DNA of 64,000 nucleotides from Pogona vitticeps (GCF_051106095.1 NC_135793.1:2833501-2897500), one strand, 5' to 3'; positions 1 through 11,196 are shown, counted from the stretch's first letter. Numbers and translations are program-made. The notes: a model not told the origin generated them from the letters alone.

Positions 1-330
1 CGGAACCGAAGAACGCAGGGCGGAACGCAAGTGCAGGAGGGACGCGCTCAGGGGGGAAGGCGAAGAACGTGACACTCGCCCCCCCTCCGCCACCGCTGGT
101 TCCGCGGTAGCCATGGCAACGAGAGCGGCCTACACGACCTCGGGTTCGTTCGGAACCGGAGCCGCGTTTGGAAAGAAGCTGCTGGAGGGGAAAGAAAAGG
201 CTGGGTGGGGGATAGGCACCCCACGGGGCAGGACGAGGCTGGGTTTCTTTGAGCTGGGAAAAACTTCTACGCCCTTCCTCCCGTTTAAGGCGCGCGGGTG
301 TTTCCTCTTTATAGGGTATTGGTGTCATCT
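1..330. promoter_or_regulatory. CpG island, probable promoter of the C8orf48-like gene
   Basis: The first 300 bases are rich in GC and CpG, unlike the AT-richer sequence that follows, and have no obvious TATA box. A methionine codon in a strong context (GCCATGG, at 113) opens a frame to 457. A possible splice donor at 144 would leave the frame in the phase needed to join the acceptor at 1602-1603, which would add a short N-terminal leader to the protein. It is equally possible that exon 1 is untranslated. The island continues off the left edge, so a divergent promoter cannot be excluded. Confidence 0.6.
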
Positions 331-1603
331 CGCCGGCATTGCTGCAGATGTTATTGTTGTTGCTGCTGCTGTTGATACTGGTCCACTTTGCAGGGCTGTT
401 GTGCGAACTTATGGGAAGCCTTTTGAGCCTACCCAGAAAATGCCTGGAAACAGCTAATAATCACTCATTTGGCCCCAGGTGGTCCCTATACGTTAAGAAT
501 AGCCTGCTTAAATAGGTTATCTGTTGGGTTGTGGGTTTTTTTCCCTTTTGTTTTTTTTAAACCTCTCTTAAAGGAGAGGACCCTTAAATAAACGTGGATG
601 TTGCAGCCGGGAAACAAACGCTTAGTCATAGATTTTGCAAAATAATAAAAATAAAATGCATTTTATTTCATTTTTACTTGGCATCTTCTATTAAAATACA
701 AAGTAACACTGAAATGAAATGCAAACTAAAAGAACTTGGCTGGCTTTGGGTGCTGGCACCTCTAAGCCTAAGGCTCCCTCCCTGGTCCGTTTGAGCCGGA
801 GCAGAATTGGAACCCAGGACTTTCCCTTTTGTGACACCTCCCCATGTTCGCTTGTAAGGAAGGAAACTGGTTCCTGTGGGTCCTGCTCCGTACGTGTGCA
901 TAGGATTGGCCACAAACATTTTCAGTTTCCCTTGCTTTATACAGGCTGAATCAAACTCAGAGAGAGGACTTAGGCGTTTGAATGTTACTTTTAATTCTTG
1001 TAAGCTTTCAGCAGTATTTGAACAGTGAATCACACATTCCTATAATAACAGGCATGTTGTTTCTTCTTCACAGAGTGAGCAAGAAGTTGTCTCTAATCCG
1101 TGAAATCTTCAAACCGGCTGCACTGCGGTTACATGATTAGTCAGAAGTGTGTCTTGCTGTGTTCATCCAGGAAGAGCCGGTGCAACGTGGTACAAGGGTA
1201 TTCAGAAGTAAGTCCCACTGAGCTTAGCCATGTTTCCTCTAGAGGAAGCTGGTTCTAGGATTACAGATCTAGTTTTTTTAAGCACTCCTGCTTTTGGAAG
1301 CATAGAATAACATGGGTGCCCCCATGGAACGGAGATCATCGAGCACAAGATTGCAGATGAGAAGTCACGGCCTCTTGGGTTTTGTTTATAAATCTGGGAA
1401 CGACTGGAATTGCTGTTTTTCAGACAGATCATTCACAAAGTCCTTGTCACAGATTGCCCGGCTCTCGCGCTGACAGTCTGCAAGGATGACAGTTTCCCAT
1501 GGACTCTGTACTACAACATCCATAATTAATTTTGCCGTTGTTATTTTTAGTTGGGCCCTGGGGTGACCAGATGGGCCGACAGCGCCTAAGACTTTTGCTG
1601 CAG

Positions 1604-1816
1604 AGCAGATGGAGGTGAGCTACGGCTGCAGCAGCTCCGTTCCAGAGGATTCAGACGATAACTTTGCCTCCTTCAGCGAAGGAAACGAAGGAGAACCCTC
1701 AAGGAGCTACGAGAACGACTCATTTGAATCTTATTCTTCTGGAGAGAAGTTGGAATTGCCTTCAGCGTCGGATCAGTCTGAGAGCACGTGGCAGTCATCC
1801 AGTCAAAATGATGAAG
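1604..1816 (+). CDS. C8orf48: C8orf48-like exon carrying the start codon
   Basis: The exon follows an acceptor (CTTTTGCTGCAG, AG at 1602-1603). The ATG is at 1609, preceded by five untranslated bases, with G at +4. It encodes residues 1-69, an acidic Ser/Glu-rich segment, and ends in phase 1 at the donor GAAG|GTGTGC. The frame stays open past the donor to 2010 (see the next entry). Confidence 0.7.
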
Positions 1817-4800
1817 GTGTGCTTGCTTACCTGTACATTTTGGCTAAATCTCCTTGCAATCTTACAGTGACTGAGAGAAGCAGTCCCATCAGCAAAGCCA
1901 CAAAGAGAGTGACAGAGAAGAAAGGGATCTGTCATCCCCTGAACAAAACAGCAGAGCCCTCAAAATACAGGGTTACCATGCCAGAACTGATCAAGTATGG
2001 CATGCAGTGAAGTTAGCTGGCACGTTGATGGTAGAAAGAATTGATGTAGCTGGGGGTGTCATTCTCTGATGCTATGTTTGAAGCCTTCCAAAGGGTCCTT
2101 TTGCTGCCCCCCGAGTTTTCCGCGAGGTGGCATGGCTTTCTCGATATGCGCCAAATTCAACTGCTGATCCCAAAGCCTTTTTAAACTAGCATTTCCTAAA
2201 TAAACCAAGCACGTGGGTAGGTTTAATCTTGTCCTGGAGCTATATTATGCTTTCAAAAACTGCCTCAGTGGGCCCGGGAGTGGCTTCAGTGTGTCCGGCC
2301 AGGACTCTGGTTCTCTTGAAGTCTTCTGCCCACGACCTGCTGCAGTCAGCAGAGACAGAAAGATTGTTTTCCCCGTAGGGCTTGGAGAACAGCACATTCT
2401 AGTTCAGTGCAAATAATTAATCCCCAAGCCTCCTTTGCTACAGTGACAGTGGGCAAACAAGGCTCTTGAGCTTTATTTGCTATTATACAGAAGAAAATCA
2501 TAGTGGGAAGCAGCTAACATAAGAGGGAAATGACAAATCCTTCTACGCCTGTGGCGTCCCCTCACACCCCTCCTTTAAAAACCACTTCAGCAGGAGAGTC
2601 AAGAAGGCTCTACACATTTTTCTGATATAAGCCTGCTTGTAGCTTATATTGTATAGCCAAGCTGTTTGACTCAGGTTGATAGTGGCTGTACCCCGGTATC
2701 GCGGGGTGTGTGTGGATTTGAGATGGGGCAAGAGGTGGTTGCTGTCCAGGTTAAGCCCCAACTGATAAACCTCACGTAGTCTTGAGTGTAGTTATTCAGA
2801 ATTTAGCCTTAAGGAGTTCCATGAAACTTACTCTCAAGGAAATACTGTAACCTAGTAATGATCGGTTGATTTATGTTTGACCGAAAGTAGTTACCATTTT
2901 GTTGACTGAGATTTACTCCTAACTTTAGGTAGCCTTTCGGGGTTAGGGTGAGTTACTCAAAGATCATGTCTGGACTTCTGTAATCATCTTAGAACTGCAG
3001 TATGGGAAGGACCCCTCTGGATCATGGAGTTCTGCCCCTGTTAAGGAGGCACAGTAGAGGAATCGAACCTCCAGCCTCTGACTTTGCAGCCAGATGCTTA
3101 AGCCTCTGAGCTGTCCAGCAGCTCTGATGAGCCTCGTTCCTGTTGGCGTTGGGAGTGTCCTTCATTGATATCTATTGTTTCTGGGTCACATACCACCACA
3201 GAGGGAAGATACAAATTTTGAAGGCTGACTTATTCCTTGATTTTCAGTTTTAGTGACATTTACATATCTCAGTGTTATATTCATACCGGGCCTTTCTCCC
3301 CCCCCCCCCAGTAGGACAAGATCCTGAATTTTTGAACCCTCTAGCAGTCGGAGAGTATATACCTGGGAAATGGATCAGCCTTCTGCAAAACAAGAGAGCT
3401 GGCACGGAGGTAGCCAGAACTGCCAGGGAGCCAAATAAAGGTGAGTTGATTTCAGATATAATTTGTAAGGCAATAAAGCACTTTCATTTTTTTCATCCTT
3501 ACTCACTGCTCTGTCCCTGTTCCTAATCTCTTTCTTGTTTTTCTTGCTCGCTGTGAAGCCACTGAACACTGTGGGGCCATCACCCTGACTGCACTCCAGA
3601 GAAATCTTCGGCTCCTGCAAAAACACCGGTACAAGTACTATGCTGACATCAATATGGTTGATACAAACACATAAAACACAGAGGTTGTGTAATCTTAATC
3701 AGTGTCAGTCACATTGCCTCACTCCTGCTTTTAACGAGGGAGCATCACAGTCTCCACAGTCCATTATTTCTAAAGATTATACTGGATAGAGACATCATAT
3801 CAGCCTTGACCATTCAGCAGTTGGACCCACCGTATAAGACTGGGCTGGAGAAAGGAATAACCTGGCCCAGTACAAGAGATGCTCTCCTCTCAGTGGTTCC
3901 GTTTTGTAGACAGACACGTCCATAGATCCACAGCAACATCACTGTCCATTACACATGCACAAAAGGGCCCTGAAGCAGTACAAGCCACGTTTGAAGTCTG
4001 GGGGTCATCAGAAAGCAGGAGGGGATGGCTGGGAAACAAGGACAGGAGCCAACCAAGTGATGTGTGGCAGCAGGATGATTAACTGGGCAGAACAGATGAT
4101 TGACACGGAAACCCCATCTTTTCTGGTTTCTGTATATTTCTGGATGTAAATCAGAAGTTCTTTAACTGTAAATCTCTCTAAAGCAATGCTTTGGGCCCCA
4201 CCAACCAGTTTGTAGCGTTGCTCATTTAGGTTTCGAGGCTGGCTTTCCTAAGCCCCTGGCAAATGCCCTGTTTTAAGTGCTTTATTTGGGTCAACCCATA
4301 TGTCCTTGACCACACCGGCGGTATCTCCAAGCTGCGTCTCTGAAGCCGGAACAATCACGCCCGAGAAATACCTCCAGTTGCTTTTAGGTTTTCAAGTCCA
4401 AAAATGTGTCTCTTGAATTCAATAAACGTTGAAGCCTGCAGCCCTGGGAGCCTCTTACAAATTGATTTTATCTACTTAGAAGTAGTGGGGATAACTGCTT
4501 AATCACTTTTATGCATAATTGAAGATTAGCTGCAGGACAATTAAGGCCCACTCAGTAAGCTTTGGAAAATGTAGTGATTTGTTCATTTGAAGCACTGCAT
4601 TTCAGGTAAGGCTGCCAAAAAACACACACACACACACAAAACCCCCCAAAATTATTAACCCAGCTTTACTGTGATCCTATGAAGCATGACTCAAAACATT
4701 TGTCTCAGAAGCATCCTCCGCAACAGCATACTACTTGGAGGCCCTCATGTGGTTTCCCAAACCAAGCAAACTGAAACCCTGCTTATAAAACTCCTTAGAT

Positions 4801-5769
4801 CAAGCTGGGACAATTTGCAAGATCTGTCGAAACTCTGCAGTGTGGCATTCTTTTTTTTTTGCCCAGTATGGCTGCCAGCCAACCAGCCCAGTTTCTCTTT
4901 AAAAAGCACCATCTGTGCTCCAGATGTTGATGGATTCCACTGTTGCTGAAGCCAGCAAGCATGGCCAATGGTGGTTGGCCCACAGCATCTGGAGGGTGGC
5001 AAAAGATTCACCATGCTTGTTGTACAGGTGCAACCGAGAAGGTGGCCCTGCTTCTCATCTTTCATTTTGCCAGGTTAGGGAAAGACAAAGCAGAGCCTGG
5101 AAACCTTCCTGTGTTATATTTATCTCTAACGGAGTTTCTAATTAGCAAGAGTTAGATTAAGCAATTACCCAGAAGTGTTTGAATTAATGTCTGCATTAAA
5201 AAGTAATTTCTGTGTCACTGGTATTTACCCCATTTCTTTTTTCTCTCAATTATCTCAAGCCCTGTTCTAATATTGATTGTTTTACCTTTCTACCAAAATA
5301 CCTATCATGCATGAGACACATCTCATGTTTTCTCCTCCCCCCCCCCCCCCGAGGAGATGCTTGCATTTTGCCCTCTACCCTAGTATGCACTTCAAGCTCC
5401 CTTGCTTTGGGAATACTGATTTCTGTGAACAGGTTTCACCGATGGGAAGCTGACAGGCCTTCTCCTGCCGTTCAAACAGCGGTCGACATTTTTGTCTTGC
5501 TCGTGTCACCTTGGCAGGAATTTCTGAGGTATCTGAAGAAGAACGGGGTGCTCGGCAATCTTTTTGTGCCATCAAGATTAACCAGCTCTGTCGTCCACCA
5601 AGCTTAGCACCACCAAAGAGGAACAAGCGGAATGATCAGAGGCATGGATGTGCTTCAGAGGGAAATCTGACGTGTGATTTGAACTGCATTGTGCCTGATC
5701 AGCTACTGAACAGGCTCCGTCTGAAAAATATCAAGGAGGCTGTGAATCAGGTACTGAAGGGAAGCAAAG

Positions 5770-5816
<47 letters not shown>

Positions 5817-5817
5817 C

Positions 5818-5853
<36 letters not shown>

Positions 5854-5872
5854 ACTCACTCTCTCTCACTCA

Positions 5873-5908
<36 letters not shown>

Positions 5909-8900
5909 TATGGAGGAGAAGAGGAAATTTCAAATATTGAGTATCTTTACCAGCAGAGACGTCCGGATTTAGCTGAGAGTGGCACAGATCCTATTTTGTA
6001 TACTTTCCTTTTTTATCATAGGAAAGCTGTGTTAGTATTTTATCATAAGAGAAGAAAAAAGACTCAGTGGTTCTATAACATGTACTGTGTATTACAAAAT
6101 AGCATAAGGTTTTTCTAGGGCTAGGCCTGGAAAACTGTTAGGTTTTAGACTTACTGGAACGCAAAGCCCTGATTGATTTCTGGTGTGGGGAAATCACCAA
6201 ATGACACCCAACTCTTCCCCCTACTTAAATTAGTTTGAAAATAACTTGGCCTTTTAAATTGTTTTTGCTCTAAGGAAATCGTTTATCCTGTAGCTTACTC
6301 TCCCTTAGAAGTCTGTGCCATTACGCTGAGAAGTTGCATATAGCCATTATTTTATATGAACGCCTTGACTGTGATTTTGCCTCTTAGATAGCAGAAACCG
6401 AAATGCATCACCCTTCACAGTGTTTCCCATGCACGGAGAAGAAAGCAGAGTTGGCCAAATCTGCTTTTCTCAGACGAAGCAAGACCTTGGTGGAGGAGGT
6501 TTTGCTTCAGGAGAAGCTGGAAGAACATCTGTATGCCAAAGTAAGCTGTGATTTGAACAGTCATTTTAGCAGCTTTACAGATAACAGCAAAAGGGACTGA
6601 TATGCAACGGTTTGGTCAGCCAGAGTGCCCTACAGCATTGGGCCTCCAGATCTTCTTGGACTACAACTCCCAGAAGCCTTTGCCACCACTTCTGCTGGCC
6701 AGGATTTCTGGGAGTGGAAGTCCAAGAACATCTGCAGGCCCACGGTTGGGGACCACTGCGCCTACATCTAATCTGCTTGTTAGTTGTAAGACTGAGCAGA
6801 AATAGTGATTTGACTAAAAATTAATGATATTGGCCCAGTAATTTGAGGAGAAATGGTTTTATGAAATGGCTGTTCCTTCAATGTAGCATCCTCAAATCAT
6901 TTCACTGATGCTTCAGTACGTTTGCTTGGAAATATGTTCCACTGAAGGCACAGTCAAATTGGATGTTAAAAGCAATGCATCTTCCATGCATGCTTCAGCA
7001 GTCAACCATTTGTAAATTAATCTCACCTCTTCTAACTGTAAATTTAAATCAACTTGATTAAATTCATGGTTTCAATGGTGATTTAAATCACCTCTCAGAA
7101 AGAATGGCTCTAATCTTTAATACATACATATATTTTACAAAACTCAGAGGTATACTGTTTGGTTGTAGAAGGCCCACGTTATATGTTTTAAAAGAACTGA
7201 TTTATTTTGAGAAACTTTCAGATTAGCTTTGCAATAATATTGGAAAATGCTGCCAAAGGTCATTGAAACAGATGCTTGTAAAGGCATGGGAATGTGAAGA
7301 ATTTCAAGCTTGAACCAGCTCATAATGAATATTCAAAAGATTTTCTTACCTTACTCCGTTATGTCCGTCATGATCTCAACAAAGACACTGGGATTATTTC
7401 ATTTTAAAAGCCTAAAGGGAAGTTTTGGTGGCAAACCTACCAGATAGGAAAGTGTTACGAGGCCTCTGACTTACTTGTAGTCAACCCACAAGTAAACTTA
7501 AAGAGTAGAGACTATATAACTTTATTTAAAAAAAGAATGGAAAACTGTAAAATAAAATGTGTGACTGTCATGTGTCAGATCAGATGGCCCCTTAACATTT
7601 GTGTGTGAGAAATCTGGATGTGCATATAACCCTGATGTTCAGATTTAGCACAATCTTGACACATGTATCATCTTCCTTTGATGCCAATAGATGACCTGTT
7701 GAAAAATTTGAACCGAAAGACCATCTAAAGTTTGCTTTAGGTTGTGTATTGATTGCTTCTGTTTCCCACTGTTGGTTTTGTGAAGGAGACTAGCAACTGA
7801 GATACAGAACACAAATGCAGGAGGAGGGAGGGGATGCCTTTATTAGACTACTGGAAGTATCAGCTTCTGCATTTGTATTATATTAAGATGGTTAATATAA
7901 TACAAATGCATGTATATGTTCCCTCTTTTTTTCACATATATAGATATTACTTAATACAGAATGTGGAGTCTTGACGTATTTGTGATTCTTTATTGAGAAC
8001 GTTAGTGTGACTGTAACCAAGATTGCCACGACGGAGGGTTTGACGGGGCCTTAATGAAGTTCATGCTTCAATGAACTTTACACTTCTATGTGACAGATTC
8101 TCTTGGGAAATCAGCCAGGGTGATTTTCGCTCTCCATAATATTTGAGAAAAGTCAAGGCAGGAAAAGAACAGTCTTGGTCAGAGCCAGGGGAGAGGGTGC
8201 AGAAATGAAAAGCAACAGTACCCTGCTGGCCCTTGACTATCGTTGACTATTACCATGTTGTTATTAACAATAATAGCCATGTGCTGTCGATTCCAACTGA
8301 TGGAAACTTTTTCAGGGTTTTCTAGGTATAGGGAACTCAGAAGTGGTTTACCATACCCTTCTTCTGGGGGTGCCCTGGGATGATGCAGCTTGCCCAAGGC
8401 TACACAGGTTGGCTGTTCTCCCAGAAGGTGCAGTGGGGAATCGAGCTCCCAACCTCTGGCTCCACAGCCAGAGACATTTACCCTTCCCTCCTTCTGGAGG
8501 TATCCTGAGACTGTGAGTGACCGGAGACACCTCTGAGGGCTTTTGATTTCTTGGCTGTAGCTCCCAGCATCCTGCCTGAAGGAAATCCTGGTGAATTCTG
8601 GTGGGTGCAGTTCAAAAAATCACAAAAGCCCCGTGCTTCTTTGCTTCATCTTTCTACTGTAAAAATCCACGAAGGTGACTTGCAAATGTAACAAAAACCT
8701 CTGGTTCCGCAGCCAGATGCCTAGACCACTGAGCTATCTGGGCAGCCATGCTATTATCATTCCCGTGTCATTGACAGTAATTGTTGAGGAGCAGCTACCA
8801 GTGCGGGAAACATCCCACCTTGTCTTTCTCTCCTAGGATTCTCTCACCCTCATTGGCGAAATCCACAGAACCCTTCCTAAGCTTTCTGAGGATCCCAAGA

Positions 8901-8974
8901 ACATATGGTGGAAGCTGAACGAGCGGGGCCTGAAAGCGTCGAGCGGTGCCTTGTTCGTTGCAAAGATTAATTAA
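1609..8974 (+). CDS. C8orf48: C8orf48-like uncharacterised protein, six coding exons, 322 aa
   Basis: Six exons join with matching phases: 1609-1816, 3312-3440, 3559-3628, 5480-5750, 6388-6540 and 8837-8974. The total is 969 nt, or 322 residues and a TAA stop. Residues 1-69 are acidic and serine-rich, with SFESYSS. Residues 89-98 read KWISLLQNKR. Residues 137-226 are basic and contain LLNRLRLKN. Residues 227-277 hold a CFPC pair (238-241) and a helical, charged stretch. Residues 278-322 hold LTLIGEIHRTLPKLSEDP. From memory, human C8orf48 is 319 residues long with similar SFESYSS, LLNRLRLKN and LPKLSDDP motifs; I could not align it. No signal peptide or membrane segment is visible and the function is unknown. 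The start at 1609 gives the family length. The family call is likely; the exon 4/5 junction is the least certain part. Confidence 0.72.
1817..2010 (+). other. Open-frame intron extension, possible alternative last exon
   Basis: If the donor at 1817 is skipped, translation continues in the same frame for 64 codons to a TGA at 2008-2010, giving a 133-residue short isoform. An internal acceptor-like site (CAATCTTACAG, ending 1867) also precedes frame-compatible sequence rich in Lys, Thr and Glu. No following donor has the phase needed to rejoin 3312, so this is either intron or a terminal exon. Confidence 0.3.
3020..3122 (-). mobile_element. SINE-C (tRNA head, CR1-like tail)
   Basis: Read on the minus strand, this begins with a tRNA-like A box (AGCTCAGAGGCTTAAGCATC) and has a B box around GGTTCGATTCC. 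A short body and a decayed GATCCAGAGGGGTCC tail like the CR1 3' end follow. It lies within an intron of the C8orf48-like gene. Confidence 0.7.
3312..3440 (+). CDS. C8orf48: C8orf48-like second coding exon
   Basis: The exon encodes residues 71-112 (plus shared codons 70 and 113), including GEYIPGKW and LLQNKR. The acceptor is a run of twelve C followed by AGTAG, so two acceptors three bases apart are possible (exon starting at 3312 or 3315). Both keep the frame. The donor is AAAG|GTGAGT, near consensus, leaving phase 1. Confidence 0.7.
3559..3628 (+). CDS. C8orf48: C8orf48-like third coding exon
   Basis: A long pyrimidine tract (TTTCTTGTTTTTCTTGCTCG) leads to the acceptor GTGAAG. The 70-nt exon encodes residues 114-135, reading TEHCGAITLTALQRNLRLLQ and then KH. 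The donor CACCG|GTACAA leaves phase 2. Without this donor the frame runs on to a TAA near 3672, giving a short alternative C-terminus. Confidence 0.6.
4838..4998. mobile_element. Decayed palindromic MITE-like repeat
   Basis: This has a CTCCAGATGTTGATGGATTC left half, a central CCAGCAAGCATGGCCAATGG and a closing CATCTGGAGGG. This arrangement is typical of the abundant short palindromic DNA-transposon derivatives of reptiles. It lies in an intron of the C8orf48-like gene. Confidence 0.5.
5480..5750 (+). CDS. C8orf48: C8orf48-like fourth coding exon
   Basis: This is the largest exon, encoding residues 137-226. It includes LARVTLAGISEVSEEERGAR, a proline/lysine-rich stretch (PPKRNKRND) and PDQLLNRLRLKNIKEAVNQ. 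I chose the acceptor at 5478-5479 because it follows a pyrimidine-rich run (CCTTCTCCTGCCGTTC) and supplies the phase left by the previous exon. An acceptor at 5455-5456 would be phase 0 and would not match. The donor is CAG|GTACTG. Confidence 0.65.
5770..5906. repeat. (CT)n then (CA)n microsatellite
   Basis: About 100 bases of CT with a few CG and CA interruptions change into about 30 bases of CA. It starts only 20 bases after the splice donor at 5751, so length changes could affect splicing of this exon. Confidence 0.95.
6388..6540 (+). CDS. C8orf48: C8orf48-like fifth coding exon
   Basis: The exon encodes residues 227-277 in phase 0 at both ends (acceptor GCCTCTTAG, donor GCCAAA|GTAAGC). 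It contains a CFPC cysteine pair and a charged, probably helical region (KTLVEEVLLQEKLEEHLYAK). Confidence 0.75.
6633..6758. mobile_element. hAT-like MITE
   Basis: The element is a long imperfect palindrome. Left arm GGACTACAACTCCCAGAAGC pairs with right arm CTGGGAGTGGAAGTCC. It ends GGGGACCACTG, the reverse of the CAGTGGTTC-type terminus seen in the other copies in this window. Confidence 0.75.
6780..8250. other. Intron sequence, nothing recognised
   Basis: This is AT-rich intron of the C8orf48-like gene. It holds short TTTAAATCA-type inverted motifs near 7040-7095 and an AT-rich self-complementary stretch near 7876-7912 (TATAATACAAATGCA region). No exon, gene or clear transposon is visible. 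Confidence 0.5.
8258..8487 (-). mobile_element. SINE-A, near full length
   Basis: On the plus strand the tail comes first (GTGCTGTCGATTCCAACTGA). The body follows (AGAAGTGGTTTACCAT, GCAGCTTGCCCAAGG), then the tRNA-type head (GGGGAATCGAGCTCCCAACC, CAGCCAGAGACATTTA). Confidence 0.85.
8545..8632. mobile_element. Palindromic MITE remnant
   Basis: The half-arms GCTGTAGCTCCCAGCATCC and TGGTGGGTGCAGTTC face each other, as in the short DNA-transposon derivatives elsewhere in the window. Confidence 0.4.
8696..8750 (-). mobile_element. SINE-A/C tRNA head fragment
   Basis: Only the tRNA-like head remains (CTCTGGTTCCGCAGCCAG, then CCACTGAGCTATC). Confidence 0.7.
8837..8974 (+). CDS. C8orf48: C8orf48-like last coding exon
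   Basis: The acceptor is strong (TGTCTTTCTCTCCTAG). The exon is 45 codons plus TAA, encoding residues 278-322 with LTLIGEIHRTLPKLSEDP and IWWKLNERGLKASSG. Phase 0 matches the previous donor. An ATTAAA overlaps the stop region, and another lies near 9527; no AATAAA is seen within the next 500 bases. Confidence 0.75.
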   Translation, partial: DSLTLIGEIHRTLPKLSEDPKNIWWKLNERGLKASSGALFVAKIN

Positions 8975-9379
8975 AGGAGATGAGGAAAATAGGTTGACTC
9001 CACACATTCCGAGTGACACAGAGCCAGCCTTTGTGAGACACACAAACACCTGCTGTGGAATTGCCAGCTTTGCACCCTAGTCCCCGTGCAAAGAAAGCAA
9101 TATGCTCTCCTTTACCAAGAGATGTTTTTCAAATTACGGAAGGGGGCTTTATCATTATTCTGACAAGCTGTAAGTATTGGTTTGTGTGCATTCCTTTTTG
9201 GGGTTGCAAGCAACTTGCAGCTGCCGCCACCACCTGTAAGGAAAACAATTGGTTCTGTTTGTCAAGGCGGGGAGGTGTAATGATAGGATTTCGGCTCGGT
9301 CCGTGCCTGCTGCCACTTGTTAAATTGAATGCCAGAGTCCCACGTAGAAGAAGGGCGCCCTGGGTGGGAGGGAAAAGAA

Positions 9380-9560
9380 CCCCAGAAGAAACCAAACGAG
9401 GTGTTCTAAATTGCTGGCGAAATGAAAAATGCAGCCTGGAATTAATCCACAACCCCGAGGATCCCACAGCAATAAGCCGTGATATTAAATTAGTAATGTC
9501 AGCTTGTGAATGTCGGAGCAAGGAGAGAATTAAACAGCCGACATAGCTGTGTGTGTGTGT
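9380..9560. promoter_or_regulatory. Candidate conserved non-coding element
   Basis: The sequence has low repeat content and TAAT-type homeodomain core sites (GGAATTAATCC, AAATTAGTAATG, GAATTAAAC), as conserved developmental enhancers often do. This is a judgement from base composition and motif style; no alignment was possible. Two overlapping long open frames, one on each strand (9055-9546 and 9129-9677), show no recognisable protein. Confidence 0.3.
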
Positions 9561-9959
9561 GGGGGGGTTTGTAGAATAATGCCCAAACGTTGTTCTTATA
9601 TTTGCTTGTCTGAAAGTTGATGAACTGGCTTGGGAGGGGGAATTATATCTCATAAAGTTTATGATTATGTTTTTCAAATTTCTCTTTTGATTATTTTACT
9701 TCTGTTGTAAACCTCCCTGGAATATGATGGACGAGCCTTGTGAAAATGCTTGGAATGAGTAAGCAGCAGAAAGGAACACATCTGAGGTGTCTGCCTGGAG
9801 AGGAACAAGTATTTTCCCCCCATGAGAGGTGACATTCATAAGCAGACTGGGTTGCTTGTGAAGGTGACACCCATAGGCGTTACACTTGTATGTGGCCGGT
9901 TATGGGATGGGCCACCTGTAGATTACTAAACGGTGAGAGAAGGAATATGAATCTTTGGC

Positions 9960-10055
9960 CTGCTGTATGTTGTTGGGTGACAACTCCCATCATCCTTTAT
10001 CCCTGACTGTGCTGGGTAGGGCTGATGGGGGCAACACCCAACCATTGCTAAATTT
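9960..10055. mobile_element. Palindromic MITE remnant
   Basis: GTTGGGTGACAACTCCCATC and GGGCTGATGGGGGCAACACC are imperfect inverted arms around GACTGTGCTGGGTAG. Confidence 0.55.
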
Positions 10056-11053
10056 GAGCCCAAAGCTCTCTGCCCCCTCCCAGCACTAGATAATGGTTTC
10101 TGAACCCCCTTTAACAAGAAGGCTGTTTGTTGTTTCTCCGCATGATCTTGGATCTTGTCTCCTTCCAGCGGGCTGTCCCTGGGAATAGGCTGGTTTTATT
10201 TCTTGACATCTCTGGGCATGCTCTCTAGTTACCTCCTTCCAGACCACGCACGTGCCCAAATTTATGACTTCTCCATGTAAAAATAGGTAGAGAGGAATGA
10301 AAAACCCTTGATGCATCCATTGGTGTAGCTGACAGATGCCAAGAAAGGATCGTTCCATATTGTCCCCCCCCCCCCCCGAAGAATGCATGTACTGCTTGGT
10401 TTGTTTGAAAGAAAATATGATGAAAAGTTATGGCCTCCGCTTACAGCTCCCTTGAAAGAGAGCAGGATTAGGGATAGGAAGCCTTTTTTGTAACAATGTT
10501 CCCTGTTACTTTCAAAGGAGTCCCACCCCAACCTGTAGCTACGCAGCGATTTCAAACCTGAGCAGCGCCGTAGAACCAGTGTTTATTTTTATATTTTGTT
10601 TTAATTTAACATCATGTTCCACCGTTTTGTGTACAAACTCTCTGTCTGAAATTATTGCTGTTACAGAAACGATATTTTTATTTCCCTTCCCAGCTGAAAT
10701 GTTTCTTTTTTTTACCTTCCTCAGACAAGCCAGAGACATATGCTGTCAGGGGGGCTCAGCTGCTCCGAGGAGGCAGCAGAAGGTTCTGTTCAAGTTCATG
10801 TCATTTTATATTACAAGCATCCACTTAGCTATTTTTTTCCTCTTTCCCTTTCTGTCTTGCAACTGTCTCCTTCACCTGTGTGGAATGACTTGGAATGAAG
10901 CGGGCAGTGAGGAAACGAAAACCAGCACAGGGAGAAAGCAGGCAGGGGACCTGTCTCCCTCCAGAGATTGCTGGGTTGACAATCCATGTTGCCTCTAATT
11001 CTGAGCGATGCTGTGGCTGTTGGAGCCTTCTGTGACAGTATGCAATCATTATT

Positions 11054-11196
11054 ATTATTATTATTATGGCAGAAAGGGGAAGGAAGGGCACACAAATATA
11101 CATTGTTTAAAATGAGCTGATGGATTCAATGGTCTCAATTCATCAGCTCATTTTAAACAGTGTATATTTGTGTGCCCTTCCTTCCCCTTTCTGCCA

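Noticed and set aside
3629-3674. Extension of the third coding exon to a TAA near 3672
   Set aside because: It would end the protein early, whereas a donor at 3629 joins in phase to a long conserved-looking exon at 5480.
9055-9677. Overlapping frames of 163 codons (plus) and 182 codons (minus)
   Set aside because: No recognisable protein. They lie after the stop of the C8orf48-like gene and overlap each other on opposite strands.
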